NCBI GenBank assembly: GCA_016711805.1
Contig: JADJSH010000018.1
Coordinates: 78,277-142,276, forward strand
DNA from: Bacteroidota bacterium
GTDB lineage: Bacteria; Bacteroidota; Bacteroidia; B-17B0; Aurantibacillaceae
Direction of reading: 5' to 3'
DNA: 64,000 nt
Shown piece by piece: positions 17,781 through 27,779 of this stretch. The notes under the pieces were generated by a model. The model searched no databases. It saw only the letters and a program-made list of their open reading frames with translations, and had not been told where the DNA came from. Position 1 is the first letter of the stretch; every line of letters starts with the position of its first letter. A program made the translations under genes and the position numbers.

Positions 17781-18911
17781 ATGAAAACAACTTTTAAATC
17801 AATCGTTTTATTTGGAGCAGCCTGTTTGTATATAAATTCAAGTGTAGCTCAAGATGTGAAAAAAGAAAAACAAACCTTAACTATTTTGTCTATTGATATT
17901 AATGGTTTAAAAAGTGAGCCACAGCAAATGGGTAACTTGGTGCGAACAGAGTTAGAAAAGCTCGACACCTTTGAAGTCATGGATAGATATGACGTGGCCT
18001 ATATGGTCGAAAAAAATAAACTAAGCATTAATAACTGTTACGGTAAATTATGTTTAACCGAAATTGGGGAAACGATTCATGCTGACAAAATGTTGAGTGG
18101 TAGTATTGAGTTATATCCAAAATCAATTATTTACACCTTACGTTTAATTGATGTAAAAACGAAATCTATTGAAAAGACAACGGTAATGGAGTTTTTAAAT
18201 TTACCCGAAGAATTGCAAGCATTTACTAATGTAACAGTTCGCGCAATGTTTAATAAATCGGTTGATCAAAACTTGTTAGCAAAACTCACACAGCGTAATG
18301 GTTTTGATAACGCGTTAAATAATCCAAAAAAAGATCGACTAAGATTAGACGGACCTCGATTAGGCTTTGTAACATTTACAGGAAACACAGCAAATATATT
18401 GCAAGCCGATAAATCGGTGGGTGGTTTTGAGGCATTCCCAATGATGTTTCAATTTGGTTATCAGTTTGAGAAACAATATTTGAACGAAGGAAAAATTCAA
18501 GCCTTGTTTGAGTTTGTGCCAATGATAACAGGTGTCGATCAAGGCTATTTTATTCCAGGCTTTTCATTACTGCATGGTTTAAGAAGTAACATTAACGGGT
18601 GGGAGTTTGCATTAGGGCCAACTATTAATTTATCGCCAAAAGCAAGAGGTTATTATGATACAACGAATACTTGGCATAGAGAACAGGAATGGACAAATAA
18701 TCCTGAAAATGAAGGCGTAAAAAATCCATTTACGATAAAAGAACGATTGGATAGTAGAGGCGACTATGCCATACAAACAGGATTTGTATTAGCATTTGGT
18801 AGAACTTTTAAATCAGGAAAATTAAACTTGCCAGTAAACATGTATGTAATTCCGGGCAAGGATGGATTTAGAATTGGTGCTTCTTTAGGGTTTAATGCAA
18901 AAAATAAATAA
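17781..18911 (+). CDS. CsgG/LpoB-like N-terminal domain protein with barrel-like C-terminus
   Basis: A signal peptide (ending NSSVAQ) leads into a domain at about 30-165 resembling the CsgG/LpoB fold: LTILSIDINGL, MGNLVRTELEKLDTFEVMDR, GKLCLTEIGETIHADKMLSG and YTLRLIDVKTKSIEKT. Proteins with this domain act in the envelope as lipoprotein channels or enzyme activators, or read the state of a pathway. The C-terminal half (GFVTFTG, MMFQFGYQFEKQYLNEGK, NGWEFALGPTINLSP, GFRIGASLGF) looks like beta strands of an outer-membrane protein. The combination is recognised but the specific role is not. Confidence 0.65.
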   Translation: MKTTFKSIVLFGAACLYINSSVAQDVKKEKQTLTILSIDINGLKSEPQQMGNLVRTELEKLDTFEVMDRYDVAYMVEKNKLSINNCYGKLCLTEIGETIHADKMLSGSIELYPKSIIYTLRLIDVKTKSIEKTTVMEFLNLPEELQAFTNVTVRAMFNKSVDQNLLAKLTQRNGFDNALNNPKKDRLRLDGPRLGFVTFTGNTANILQADKSVGGFEAFPMMFQFGYQFEKQYLNEGKIQALFEFVPMITGVDQGYFIPGFSLLHGLRSNINGWEFALGPTINLSPKARGYYDTTNTWHREQEWTNNPENEGVKNPFTIKERLDSRGDYAIQTGFVLAFGRTFKSGKLNLPVNMYVIPGKDGFRIGASLGFNAKNK

Positions 18912-19003
18912 ACGCATTATGAAATAGTCATGTTTCCGAAACACAATTGCGAAACACTCAACAAACCAAATAAAAGAATGAAACGATTGAGTTGAGCCCA
19001 TCT

Positions 19004-19015
19004 CGATAGCTATCG
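19004..19015. repeat. Palindrome CGATAGCTATCG in spacer
   Basis: A perfect 12-base palindrome lies in a non-coding spacer of about 130 bases. Sequences of the form CCGATAGCTATCGG recur between genes in many Bacteroidota genomes, so this is probably a dispersed repeat remnant. Only one copy is present here. Confidence 0.4.
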
Positions 19016-19040
19016 GAATAAAAAACAATAATATCTAAAT

Positions 19041-19652
19041 ATGAAAACAAGACTCCTACATAAAATCCCTCACGCATTACTTTACTCGCGTTTAGTAGTT
19101 GCCATTTTAATTATAGTATTTTCATTTGCAAACGTTTCTCCAATAATTATTGTAGCATTAAGTATTTATGCAGTTTTAAGTGATGTGTTTGATGGAATTA
19201 TTGCCCGACATTTAAAAATTTCAACTATTGAAATGAGACAATTGGATACAAAAATTGATACGGTGTTTTGGTTTAGCTGTTTATTTTATATCTGTATCAC
19301 TCATTCTCAATTTTTAAAAACACATTTGTTTCAAATTTCTATTTTAGTTTTTTCTGAATTATTTATTATTGCCTTTGGTTTTTTGAAATTTGAAGAACGC
19401 ATTTCTTATCATACTATTTTTTCAAAATTTTGGGCATTGCTTCTTTTATGGTTTTTTATCGACTTAATTTTAAATAATGCAAGCCATTATAGTTTTATCA
19501 TCTCATTTTGGTATGGCATTTTTGTGCAAATGGAGATTTTGCTCATCGCTATTATTTTAAAAGACAACCAAACGGATGTTCCAGGCTTTTTAAAAGCCAT
19601 TAAACTCAGAAAAGGCTTAAAAATTTCAAGAAATCGACTTTTTAATGGTTAA
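19041..19652 (+). CDS. CDP-alcohol phosphatidyltransferase family membrane protein
   Basis: The 203-residue protein has about five or six membrane helices and the start of the family signature, SDVFDGIIARHLKIS, followed by RQLDTKIDTVFW. The canonical D-x2-DG-x2-AR-x8-G-x3-D-x3-D motif is complete except that the conserved glycine is methionine (IEMRQLDTKID). The four aspartates that bind metal and CDP-alcohol are kept. The family joins a phosphatidyl group to an alcohol such as glycerol phosphate or inositol phosphate. The substrate here is unknown; the Gly-to-Met change may alter it. Confidence 0.75.
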   Translation: MKTRLLHKIPHALLYSRLVVAILIIVFSFANVSPIIIVALSIYAVLSDVFDGIIARHLKISTIEMRQLDTKIDTVFWFSCLFYICITHSQFLKTHLFQISILVFSELFIIAFGFLKFEERISYHTIFSKFWALLLLWFFIDLILNNASHYSFIISFWYGIFVQMEILLIAIILKDNQTDVPGFLKAIKLRKGLKISRNRLFNG

Positions 19653-19723
19653 AATGGTCTTAACTAACAAATTACTGTTTACAAGTAGCTTCTAGAAGTT
19701 AAAACTTAACGTTTTTTTTGATT

Positions 19724-19731
19724 TAGTTTTG
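19724..19731 (+). promoter_or_regulatory. Possible -7 box TAGTTTTG upstream of the barrel operon
   Basis: The sequence matches the Bacteroidota -7 consensus TAnnTTTG and lies 50 bases upstream of the gene at 19781. No convincing -33 TTG is seen at the right spacing, so this is tentative. Confidence 0.3.
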
Positions 19732-19780
19732 TTTTTATCGAGAAAACAACTAATTTAATCGATTATTAAACGATAAATTT

Positions 19781-21055
19781 ATGAATAGAATTTCTACAAA
19801 ACTATCTTTTTTAGCGATTTGCTTAGTTGTTGCATCCTCTTATTTTGCCCAATTATCTGTTACAGCGCAAGCTGGCGGTCTAAAATTTTTAGGTGATGTT
19901 GGTCAAAAAAATAATGCTAACTTTTTCAGTGATATGCGTTTGGGCTATAACCTTGGTGTAGAGTATCGTATAGGTAAAGTTTTAGGGATTGGCATCGATG
20001 GAATGTATGGAAAACTAGCTGGTACTGATAATGACCAAAGTTCCCACTTAAATTTTCAGTCAACTGTAATGGGTGGTGGACTTAATTTATTTGCCTTTTT
20101 TGATAAGTTAGGGGAAAAGGAAAAAGATGTTTCTCCATATATTCATGCTGGTTTTGGCTATCTAATGTTTGATCCTTACGGAGATTTGAGAGATAAAAAC
20201 GGAATCATTTATCAATATTGGAACGATGGCTCTATTCGTAATTTGACTGAATCTACCGCTAATGATCCCTTATCTGTTTCTCTGAAGAGAGATTATAAAT
20301 ATGAAACTCAGTTAAAAGATTCTATAGCAAATTATGCTCGTAACACTTTTTATATTCCTGTAGGTTTAGGGGCTAAATTTAAAATGGGATTCCGTGCAAG
20401 CTTAAGAGTTGGTGTAACCTACAATATTTGTTTGAGTGATTATATCGACAACTATAAAAAAGGTGGTAATGATAGTTGGGCTTCAGCAAATGTAGGACTT
20501 AATATTAATTTTGGTAAAAAACCAAAAGATGCTTACAGTAATGTGGATTTTAAAGCGGTTGATAATTCGGATACAGATGGAGATGGCGTTAAAGACCTAG
20601 ATGATAAATGCTTAGGAACTCCTAAAGGAGTAAAAGTAGATGGAAAAGGTTGTCCTGATGATAAAGATGATGATGGTGTATTTGATTACATGGATAAAGA
20701 ATTAACCTCTAAAAAAGGTGCAAAAGTAGATGGAAATGGTGTTACTATTGATGAGGAGGCACTAGCAAAACGTCAATTAGCTTGGGATAGTTTATCTAGC
20801 GAAAGAAGCGAAGGATTTAACAATGCACCTAGTTTATCTTATTTGAAGGAAATAGAAGAAAAAGCAAAACAAAATCAAGCGCAAACAGGTAAAACATCTA
20901 AAATACCAGCTGAGTTTGTTGAAGCAGACTATAATAAAGACGGTAATATTTCAGCCGCAGAAATTACAAAAACCATTGATGGGTTCTTTGAAGGAGAAAA
21001 CTCATTTAATGTAGAAAAGATAAATAAGCTCATCGACTATTTCTTTGAGCAGTAA
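19781..21055 (+). CDS. Outer-membrane barrel protein with thrombospondin-3 repeats and an EF-hand-like end
   Basis: A signal peptide (ending SSYFAQ) precedes a predicted eight-stranded-type beta-barrel (about 25-250, with alternating aromatic strands and YQYWNDGSIRNLTE). Calcium-binding thrombospondin type 3 repeats follow: DTDGDGVKDLDDKC, GTPKGVKVDGKGC, DDKDDDGVFDYMDKEL. The C-terminus has ADYNKDGNISAAEI, an EF-hand loop. No OmpA peptidoglycan-binding domain follows, unlike many proteins with this N-terminal layout. It shares its N-terminal architecture with the gene at 22493, and the two flank a SPOR protein. Confidence 0.75.
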   Translation: MNRISTKLSFLAICLVVASSYFAQLSVTAQAGGLKFLGDVGQKNNANFFSDMRLGYNLGVEYRIGKVLGIGIDGMYGKLAGTDNDQSSHLNFQSTVMGGGLNLFAFFDKLGEKEKDVSPYIHAGFGYLMFDPYGDLRDKNGIIYQYWNDGSIRNLTESTANDPLSVSLKRDYKYETQLKDSIANYARNTFYIPVGLGAKFKMGFRASLRVGVTYNICLSDYIDNYKKGGNDSWASANVGLNINFGKKPKDAYSNVDFKAVDNSDTDGDGVKDLDDKCLGTPKGVKVDGKGCPDDKDDDGVFDYMDKELTSKKGAKVDGNGVTIDEEALAKRQLAWDSLSSERSEGFNNAPSLSYLKEIEEKAKQNQAQTGKTSKIPAEFVEADYNKDGNISAAEITKTIDGFFEGENSFNVEKINKLIDYFFEQ

Positions 21056-21064
21056 ACTAAGCAT

Positions 21065-22456
21065 ATGATAAAACCACTTATTATTTTATTTAACACTGTA
21101 TCAGTATTTTTATTTAGCTTTTTTTTTGGCGACACACCTGTAACTATTTCAGGTAATTTTCCCAAAAATGCTAACGTAGCAACAGAATTTACAGCAGAAA
21201 TAAAAATCAATAAAGGGAGCACTGGTGGTTTTGCAAAGCTTCAGTTAGAAGTACCTCAAGGATTTACCGTTAAAGAATTAGATAGTAAAACAGGAAATTT
21301 TTCTTTTGCAACTAACATTGCTAAAATCATTTGGACTTCCATGCCAAGCGATCAAGAGTTTACAGTAAAGTTTACTATTTCTGCTGATGCATCAGCAGCA
21401 GGTGCCAAAACGATTGCTTCTAAATTTTCTTATGTCAATAATAACAATAAAGAAGTAGTTGAAATGACTCCTGCTGAGATTATGATTGGCGATGGTTCAA
21501 ATACTCCTGTGGCTACTTCTTCAACTCCGCCTGCAGAAACAACTTCATCAACAACGCCTCCAGTAACCGAAACAACTCCCGCAGCCACATCCTCAACACA
21601 GTCGTTCGATAATCCAACGGAACCAAACTCAAATATTGTTGCGGCACGAAATATTACTTCGGGTGCAAATGCAAACGAGTATAATGTTGAAGTGAAAATT
21701 AAAAAGGGTGGTGTTAAAGGATTTGCAAAATACCAAGAGGTTTTACCTGCAGGATATAATGCAAAAGGCGATAAACTAAACGGTAGTTCTTTTTCTGTAT
21801 CTGATGGTAAACTTAAATTTGTTTGGGTATCATTACCTACTGATGAAGAATTAGTAGTGTCTTATGTTTTAGAAAAAACAGCTTCGGCGGCTTCAGATGC
21901 TAAGCTAGATAACGGTGAATTTTCATATTTAGAAAACGACCAAAGTAAAAAAGTGAAAATGCCAATTGATGTTCTTGGAAATTCTACTTCTGCAGCAGTT
22001 GCTAAAGTTACCGAACCAACTCCAACTCCAACAGTTGCTACCGAGCCAACAACTCAGACTGTTGCTACCACTACAGAGCCAGTAAAAACAGAACCAACAA
22101 CTACACCAGAGCCTATAAAAACAGAGCCTGTAGCAACTACAGAACCGACGCAAACTGTAGCAAAAAAACAAGGAAATGTAGTTTACAACGTTCAAATCGG
22201 CGCATTTACAAACGCAATACAGTCGGAAGTATTAGCGAGAAAATTTAATATTTCCGAAACAATTAAAAGTGAAATGGCTCAAGGCTATAATAAATTTATG
22301 GTTGGTAATTTTAATGAATATAAAGAAGCTCGTTCACACCGAGAAAATGTTAAACAAAAGGTTGCAGTAGTGCTTTTTGTAGTTGCTTATAATGGCGCTA
22401 AAAGAATTACAGTGCAAGAAGCGTTAATGATTACAAGTCAAAAATGGTTTAAATAA
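21065..22456 (+). CDS. Exported protein with duplicated beta domain, Thr/Pro linkers and a C-terminal SPOR-like domain
   Basis: A hydrophobic N-terminus leads to two homologous domains: about 25-145 (INKGSTGGFAKLQLEVPQGF) and 205-305 (IKKGGVKGFAKYQEVLPAGY, then KLKFVWVSLPTDEELVVSY). Each is followed by a long Thr/Pro/Glu-rich linker. The last 85 residues (VVYNVQIGAFTNAIQSEVLA, then KFMVGNFNEYKEARSHREN) resemble a SPOR domain, which binds denuded peptidoglycan. It begins nine bases after the upstream barrel gene, indicating an operon. The repeated pair of domains is not one I can name. Confidence 0.7.
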   Translation: MIKPLIILFNTVSVFLFSFFFGDTPVTISGNFPKNANVATEFTAEIKINKGSTGGFAKLQLEVPQGFTVKELDSKTGNFSFATNIAKIIWTSMPSDQEFTVKFTISADASAAGAKTIASKFSYVNNNNKEVVEMTPAEIMIGDGSNTPVATSSTPPAETTSSTTPPVTETTPAATSSTQSFDNPTEPNSNIVAARNITSGANANEYNVEVKIKKGGVKGFAKYQEVLPAGYNAKGDKLNGSSFSVSDGKLKFVWVSLPTDEELVVSYVLEKTASAASDAKLDNGEFSYLENDQSKKVKMPIDVLGNSTSAAVAKVTEPTPTPTVATEPTTQTVATTTEPVKTEPTTTPEPIKTEPVATTEPTQTVAKKQGNVVYNVQIGAFTNAIQSEVLARKFNISETIKSEMAQGYNKFMVGNFNEYKEARSHRENVKQKVAVVLFVVAYNGAKRITVQEALMITSQKWFK

Positions 22457-22492
22457 AAACATTTTATGTTTTTTGCGTATAAGTTCACATCA

Positions 22493-24694
22493 ATGCTTAA
22501 AAAAGTACTTTTTATATCTCTAATTTTAATTTGTTCTTTTACCAAAGCTCAAACGGACACTTCTGCAAAAACTGAACCTACCGCTGTTCCAACTCCAACC
22601 GTTAAACCACAAAAAGTTCAACCAGATCCCCCATCTTTAGGCGATATTTTTAAACCAAAAGTTTCTTTGGGTGTGGGAATGCTTTCTTTTCATGGAGATT
22701 TGTATTCAAAGCATTATCAAGCTCCTTGGACCGCTCGTATTGGCTATGATTTAAATATTTCTCAACGTTTATTTAAATCTTTTCAATTAAATTTTAATGT
22801 GTTGTTTGGCAAACTTGGAGCTAATGAATGGGTTGATAATCGTCAAGAAAATTTTCAGTCCGAAATTCGTTCAGGTGGTTTAAGTTTAATGTACGACTTT
22901 GGAAATTTTATTCCTGATAGATGCCGTATCCGTCCATGGATTTCCCTTGGAGTGAATTCTTTTGAATTTTTATCTAAAACGGACCAATACGATAGATATG
23001 GTAATAAATATTATTACTGGACTGATGGTTCTATTAAAAACATAGATGAGGCTGCACCAACTGCTTCGCTAGCCGTTAATTTAAATAGAGATTACATTTA
23101 TGAAACGGATATTAGAGAGTTAAACAAAGATGGTTTCGGGCAATATCAAGAAAGAGCTTGGGCATTTCCAGTAGGAGCTGGTGCATTAATGAAAATTACA
23201 GATAGATTTGATTTTAAAATTGGGGTTCAATATTATTTTACCACAACAGATTATATCGATGGGATTTCAAATAAGAGTTTGGGAACGAGAGCAGGAACAA
23301 AACAAAAAGATAATTTTGTTTACACATCCTTTGCTTTGCAATACGATTTAGTATTGAAGAAAAAATCGAAAGCTGATACATTGCCTGATGATTATTACGA
23401 TGGTATAGATTGGTTAGCAATTGATAATGGTGATTATGATGAAGATGGGATAAAAGATTGGGATGATAAATGTCACGGAACGCCAAAAGGAGTAAAAGTG
23501 GATGCGAATGGCTGTCCATTTGATGACGATAATGATGGCGTACCAAATCATGCAGATGATGAATTAGCATCACCAGCAGGTGTTGAAGTAAATTCACAAG
23601 GTGTAGCATTAACCGATGAGTATTGGCAAAACTGGTACAATGTGTACATGGATAGTGGTAATGTTGTAAAACAAGAGGTGATTGAAAACTTCTATGCGGT
23701 TAAAAAAGATTCTACATCAGCTTCAGATGCTAGCAAAAATGAGAAGGAGTATACAGTTGAATTAGCAAGATACTCTGGACCAGTTCCAAACGACGAAATG
23801 GCTTATTTATTAAGTATTGGAGATGTAAAATCAACTACTTTAGCTGATAATTCAACCGTTTTATATACCGCAGGTACTTACAAAGAAATTCAAAATGCGG
23901 TTAATCGTAGAGATGAATTTATTAAGGAAGGAAATAAAAATGCAAAAGTTGGCTATTTTAAAAATGGTGATATAGTAACCCTTTCTGACGAAGAGTTAGC
24001 GAAATTATTAGAGAAAAACACGACAACTGCCGTTAATACATCAACAAATGCATCTGAAACAAATTCCGTTGTTACTATAGATATGGATGCTGTTGCCAAT
24101 GAATTTGCGAAGGGAGACATAGTTTATCGTGTTCAGTTAGGCGCTTATAAAAATAGAATTTCTAAAGGTGTTTTTAGAAATGCAGGAACAATTATCGAGT
24201 TAAAAACGGATGATGACGTGTATCGTTATGCTACTAAAGGTTTTAAAACAATTGAGGGTGCGGCAAATTTAAAGGCTGATTTAGTGTTAGAAGGTTATGG
24301 AGATGCTTTTATAACAGCTTATAAAGACGGTAAACGAATTCCGATGAGTGCCACAAAAGCAACCATGGAAACAACTGAAAAAGAAGATATTACTAAAATC
24401 GAATCATTTAGTTCAGTAGATAAATCTTTAGTAAGCTTTAAAGTTCAGTTAGGAGCGCTTCGTAAAGCGGGTTCTAACGATATGGAAGAAAAAACTAAAG
24501 ACCTACAAGGTGTTGAAAAACAAGGCACGGGATCAGGAATGATCAGATACACTGCCGGTTCATTTAGTGACTATTCAAAAGCTGATAAATACCGTCAGGA
24601 ATTGGCTGATAAAGGCTTGGTAGAAGCATTTGTGATTGCGGTATTTAAAGGCGAAATTATTTCTATTCAAGAAGCTCAAGAACTCTTAAAATAA
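22493..24694 (+). CDS. Barrel / thrombospondin-3 protein with three SPOR-like repeats
   Basis: I chose the ATG at 22493, nine codons inside the longest frame, because it begins a proper signal peptide (MLKKVLFISLILICSFTKAQ). A Pro-rich segment and an outer-membrane barrel (about 55-300, YYYWTDGSIKNIDE) precede thrombospondin-3 repeats (DYDEDGIKDWDDKC, GTPKGVKVDANGC, DDDNDGVPNHADDE). The C-terminal 340 residues contain three SPOR-like units (EYTVELARYSG, DIVYRVQLGAYKNR, VSFKVQLGALRKA). This suggests an outer-membrane protein that grips peptidoglycan by SPOR rather than OmpA domains. It is a paralogue of the 19781 gene. Confidence 0.75.
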   Translation: MLKKVLFISLILICSFTKAQTDTSAKTEPTAVPTPTVKPQKVQPDPPSLGDIFKPKVSLGVGMLSFHGDLYSKHYQAPWTARIGYDLNISQRLFKSFQLNFNVLFGKLGANEWVDNRQENFQSEIRSGGLSLMYDFGNFIPDRCRIRPWISLGVNSFEFLSKTDQYDRYGNKYYYWTDGSIKNIDEAAPTASLAVNLNRDYIYETDIRELNKDGFGQYQERAWAFPVGAGALMKITDRFDFKIGVQYYFTTTDYIDGISNKSLGTRAGTKQKDNFVYTSFALQYDLVLKKKSKADTLPDDYYDGIDWLAIDNGDYDEDGIKDWDDKCHGTPKGVKVDANGCPFDDDNDGVPNHADDELASPAGVEVNSQGVALTDEYWQNWYNVYMDSGNVVKQEVIENFYAVKKDSTSASDASKNEKEYTVELARYSGPVPNDEMAYLLSIGDVKSTTLADNSTVLYTAGTYKEIQNAVNRRDEFIKEGNKNAKVGYFKNGDIVTLSDEELAKLLEKNTTTAVNTSTNASETNSVVTIDMDAVANEFAKGDIVYRVQLGAYKNRISKGVFRNAGTIIELKTDDDVYRYATKGFKTIEGAANLKADLVLEGYGDAFITAYKDGKRIPMSATKATMETTEKEDITKIESFSSVDKSLVSFKVQLGALRKAGSNDMEEKTKDLQGVEKQGTGSGMIRYTAGSFSDYSKADKYRQELADKGLVEAFVIAVFKGEIISIQEAQELLK

Positions 24695-24727
24695 TTCGTA
24701 CATTTATTCTATAAAATTTTAATCAAC

Positions 24728-24985
24728 ATGAAGAAATTAGTTTTAACTCTTGCCGTATTAACAGTTTGTTATACAGCTAATGCACAGGAACCAGAGAAAA
24801 AGAAAGAAAGTTCATCAACTCCTCCGCCAAGCAGAGGTCAGGAAAGAGCAATCAATGAAAGCGGAGTTTCTGTAAAAACAGAAACTAAGAAAAACTCAGC
24901 TTCTAAAAGCACTCAGGTAACACCACCCGGCGCCGAAGATAAAAAGAAGGAAGCGAAGCACGACGAAGCTAAAAAACCAGACTAA
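24728..24985 (+). CDS. Small secreted Lys/Glu-rich protein
   Basis: An 85-residue product with a clear signal peptide (MKKLVLTLAVLTVCYTANAQ) and then a highly charged, probably disordered chain rich in Lys, Glu, Ser and Pro. It lies 33 bases after the SPOR protein and just before a strong terminator, so it is the last gene of the barrel operon. No function was recognised. Confidence 0.6.
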   Translation: MKKLVLTLAVLTVCYTANAQEPEKKKESSSTPPPSRGQERAINESGVSVKTETKKNSASKSTQVTPPGAEDKKKEAKHDEAKKPD

Positions 24986-24990
24986 TATTT

Positions 24991-25019
24991 AAACCCCCGC
25001 CAATCGACGGGGGTTTTTT
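24991..25019 (+). terminator. Rho-independent terminator of the barrel operon
   Basis: A nine-base stem AAACCCCCG paired with CGGGGGTTT, an eight-base loop and a run of T. It begins six bases after the stop of the last operon gene. Confidence 0.9.
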
Positions 25020-25055
25020 ATGATCTGATTTCCAGTTATTACCATCATTTTAATA

Positions 25056-25070
25056 TAGCGTGTCACGCTA
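25056..25070. promoter_or_regulatory. Perfect inverted repeat TAGCGTG-T-CACGCTA
   Basis: A 15-base palindrome with seven-base perfect arms lies 70 bases upstream of the TonB-dependent receptor start, in the right place for a regulator binding site. No regulator can be assigned, and it might instead be part of a dispersed repeat. Confidence 0.35.
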
Positions 25071-25139
25071 AACTACCGCTCATATAAATTGTTATAACCA
25101 AGCAAGTATTGTTTATACATTTACACTTTTAAATTCAAC

Positions 25140-27659
25140 ATGAAGAATCTGTTTTTTATAATTACCCTGTTTATTGGTTTAATGGCTAAAGCTCAAATGC
25201 CAGGCATGGGCGGCATGGGCAAAGGAATGAAAGATCCTAAGCTAGGACGGGTATATGGTAAAGTATTAGATGCTAACACTGGCAAGCCAGTAGAATATGC
25301 CTCCGTGCAAGTATTGTGGTTTAGCAAAGATAGTTTGTTAGGCGGTGGATTAGTAAAAGAAAATGGGGATTTTGCAATAGAAGGCTTGCCATCATTTGGT
25401 CAGGTGAGAGTAAGAGTGAAATTTGTAGGGTATAAAGATTATAATCAAAAAGTATACATCGTTCCACCGGATAAAGTAGATCAGGATTTAGGTAATATTA
25501 AACTAGCAGTGGATGATAAATTACTAAGTGAAGTTGACGTTGTTGCTGAAAAAAGTGCCGTGGTTTTATCAATTGACAAAAGAACCTACAATGTAGAAAA
25601 AGATTTATCAGTGAAAGGTGGAACAGCGGTTGACGTGATGAAAAACATTCCTGGCTTAACAGTAGATGCGGATGGAAATGTGCAGTTAAGAAATCAATCA
25701 CCGATGATATTTGTAGATGGAAGACCAACGACTTTAACTTTACAGCAAATTCCTGCTGATCAAATCGACCGTGTAGAAATTATTACAAATCCTTCCGTTA
25801 AGTTTGATGCAAGCGCAACAGGTGGTGTATTAAATGTGATCATGAAGAAAAACGGGGAAACCTGGTTATAACGGAATGATAATGGCGTATGTTGGTACTG
25901 GCGACCGTTACGGCGGAATGGCAAATATCAATGTAAAGCAAGGTAAATGGAACACCTCATTAATGTATTCGTACAATCAAGCTATCAATAACACCGAAGG
26001 GTTTACAAAGCGTACACAATTAGATAGCGGAGTGACAACTGGTTTTTTTAATCAGGATAATAAAACGCAAATGAAAACCTTATTTAATTTTGGAAGACTA
26101 GGGATTGATTATAATATTGATAATCGTAATACCATTTCATTGAATGGGATGATTGTAGCGGGACAGTTTAAAACGAATGACAATCAAAACTATGAGATAT
26201 TAGATAGTGCCGCCATTAGAAGATTATATGGGGATCAGGTGAATAATCAAAAAGCTCAGTTTCAAAATTATAACGCTCAATTATTGTATAAAAAAACATT
26301 TCCAAAAGTTGGTAAGGAGTTGACTATCGATGGTAATTACAATTACACAACTTCCAATAATGGATATTTATTTTAGAAACTCTAATACTTCACTTAGATT
26401 GATCCTTATACTATTGATGATCCTGACTTTTTATCAAAAAATGTGGGTTCAACTACGGCTAATCAATTTGTATTTCAAGCAGATTATGTAAACCCAATTT
26501 CAGAAACTAAAAAATTTGAAGCAGGGATTAAAGCATTTTATAAAAACTCAATTAGCGCAAATAATACTTCTCGCCTTTTGGAAATGAAGATAGTTATGGA
26601 AAGATACAGTTATGAGTAACCGTTATGTGATTGATGATATGGTAAATGCTGCTTATGTAAACTACAGCGCTAAAACATTTTGGGATATCGGTTACCAAGC
26701 TGGTTTACGTTTTGAGCAATCTTATTACGCGGGTAATATCACCGATCAAAATAAAAAATTCTCTTATAATTACCCCTCTACTTCTGATGATATTTTAAAA
26801 TCATTGTTCCCAGCAATTTATTTTTCTAAAAAATTAAAAAAGAGTCAAGAAGTGCAATTGAACTTTAGTAGAAAAATTCAACGCCCTAACTTTTTTCAGT
26901 TAATGCCATTTGTGATGTTTGCTGATAAACAAAACTACCGTATCGGTAATCCTGAATTAAAACCTGAGTTTAAGAATATTGCCGAAGCAAATTATAATAA
27001 AATATTTTCTAAAGGAAGTTACTTAGCATCTGGATATTTTAGATACGAAGAACAACCAATTACTGATGTAGCTTATCCATCGCCAACTGATCCTACGGTA
27101 TTGGTTAATACATCTATTAATGGTGATAACGCTATTCGTTATGGTTTTGAAAACACGTTTAAATGGACTTTCTTTAAAAATTTAGACTGGACAGTAAATG
27201 CTAATGCCTATTATATTTACATTAAAGGAAAAGTGGTGCCAACTGAACCAGAAGTAAAAACAGAAGGTTATGCATGGAATGCTAAAACAACACTTTCTTA
27301 CAAATTCCCTAAAAATATTACCTTACAAGTAAACGGTAATTACGAGTCTCCTAAAATTTTATTATTAGGTGTTTGCTAACGAAATTTATTCAATGGATGT
27401 TTCGTTAAATTATATGTATAAAACTTAATTAATTTTTAATGCTACCGTTAGTGATGTATTTAATACTCGCCGAATGGGAACACACTTTGAAACACCATAT
27501 TATGATCAAGATTTATCTCGCCGCAGAGAGTCGCGTTTTTTCCGTTTTACTATTACCTATTTATTTGGAAAAATGGATGCGTCTATCTTTAAACGTGGCA
27601 AACAAATGAAAGGTATGGGCGGCCAAGAAGGTAACCAAGACGGGCTTGACTTCAAATAA
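25140..27659 (+). CDS. TonB-dependent receptor with carboxypeptidase-like domain, broken by several frameshifts
   Basis: Four consecutive fragments (25140-25871, 25876-26376, 26612-27379, 27474-27659) plus the intervening frames make one outer-membrane receptor of about 840 residues. The order is signal peptide, a Gly/Met-rich stretch (MPGMGGMGKGMK), a carboxypeptidase-like regulatory domain (RVYGKVLDANTGKPVEYASV), a plug (GTAVDVMKNIPGLTVDADGN, GRPTTLTLQQIP), then a beta-barrel ending RRRESRFFRFTITYLFGK. The frame is lost near 25862, 26370-26400, 26600, 27355 and 27425. At each place coding sense continues in another frame, so sequencing error is the likely cause. The ligand taken up is unknown. 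Confidence 0.8.
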
Positions 27660-27684
27660 TACTTCATATCATAAAATATTATAA

Positions 27685-27714
27685 AAAGAGCTCTATTGAA
27701 AAGTAGGGCTCTTT
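27685..27714 (+). terminator. Terminator of the TonB-dependent receptor gene
   Basis: A ten-base stem (AAAGAGCTCT with AGGGCTCTTT, one G-T pair) and a ten-base loop, 25 bases after the stop codon. The tail after the stem is T-rich. Confidence 0.75.
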
Positions 27715-27779
27715 ATTTGTATAAGTGGCTAGTACAACACAACAATTTTATTTACATTCGTTACATAATACCTTAACAC

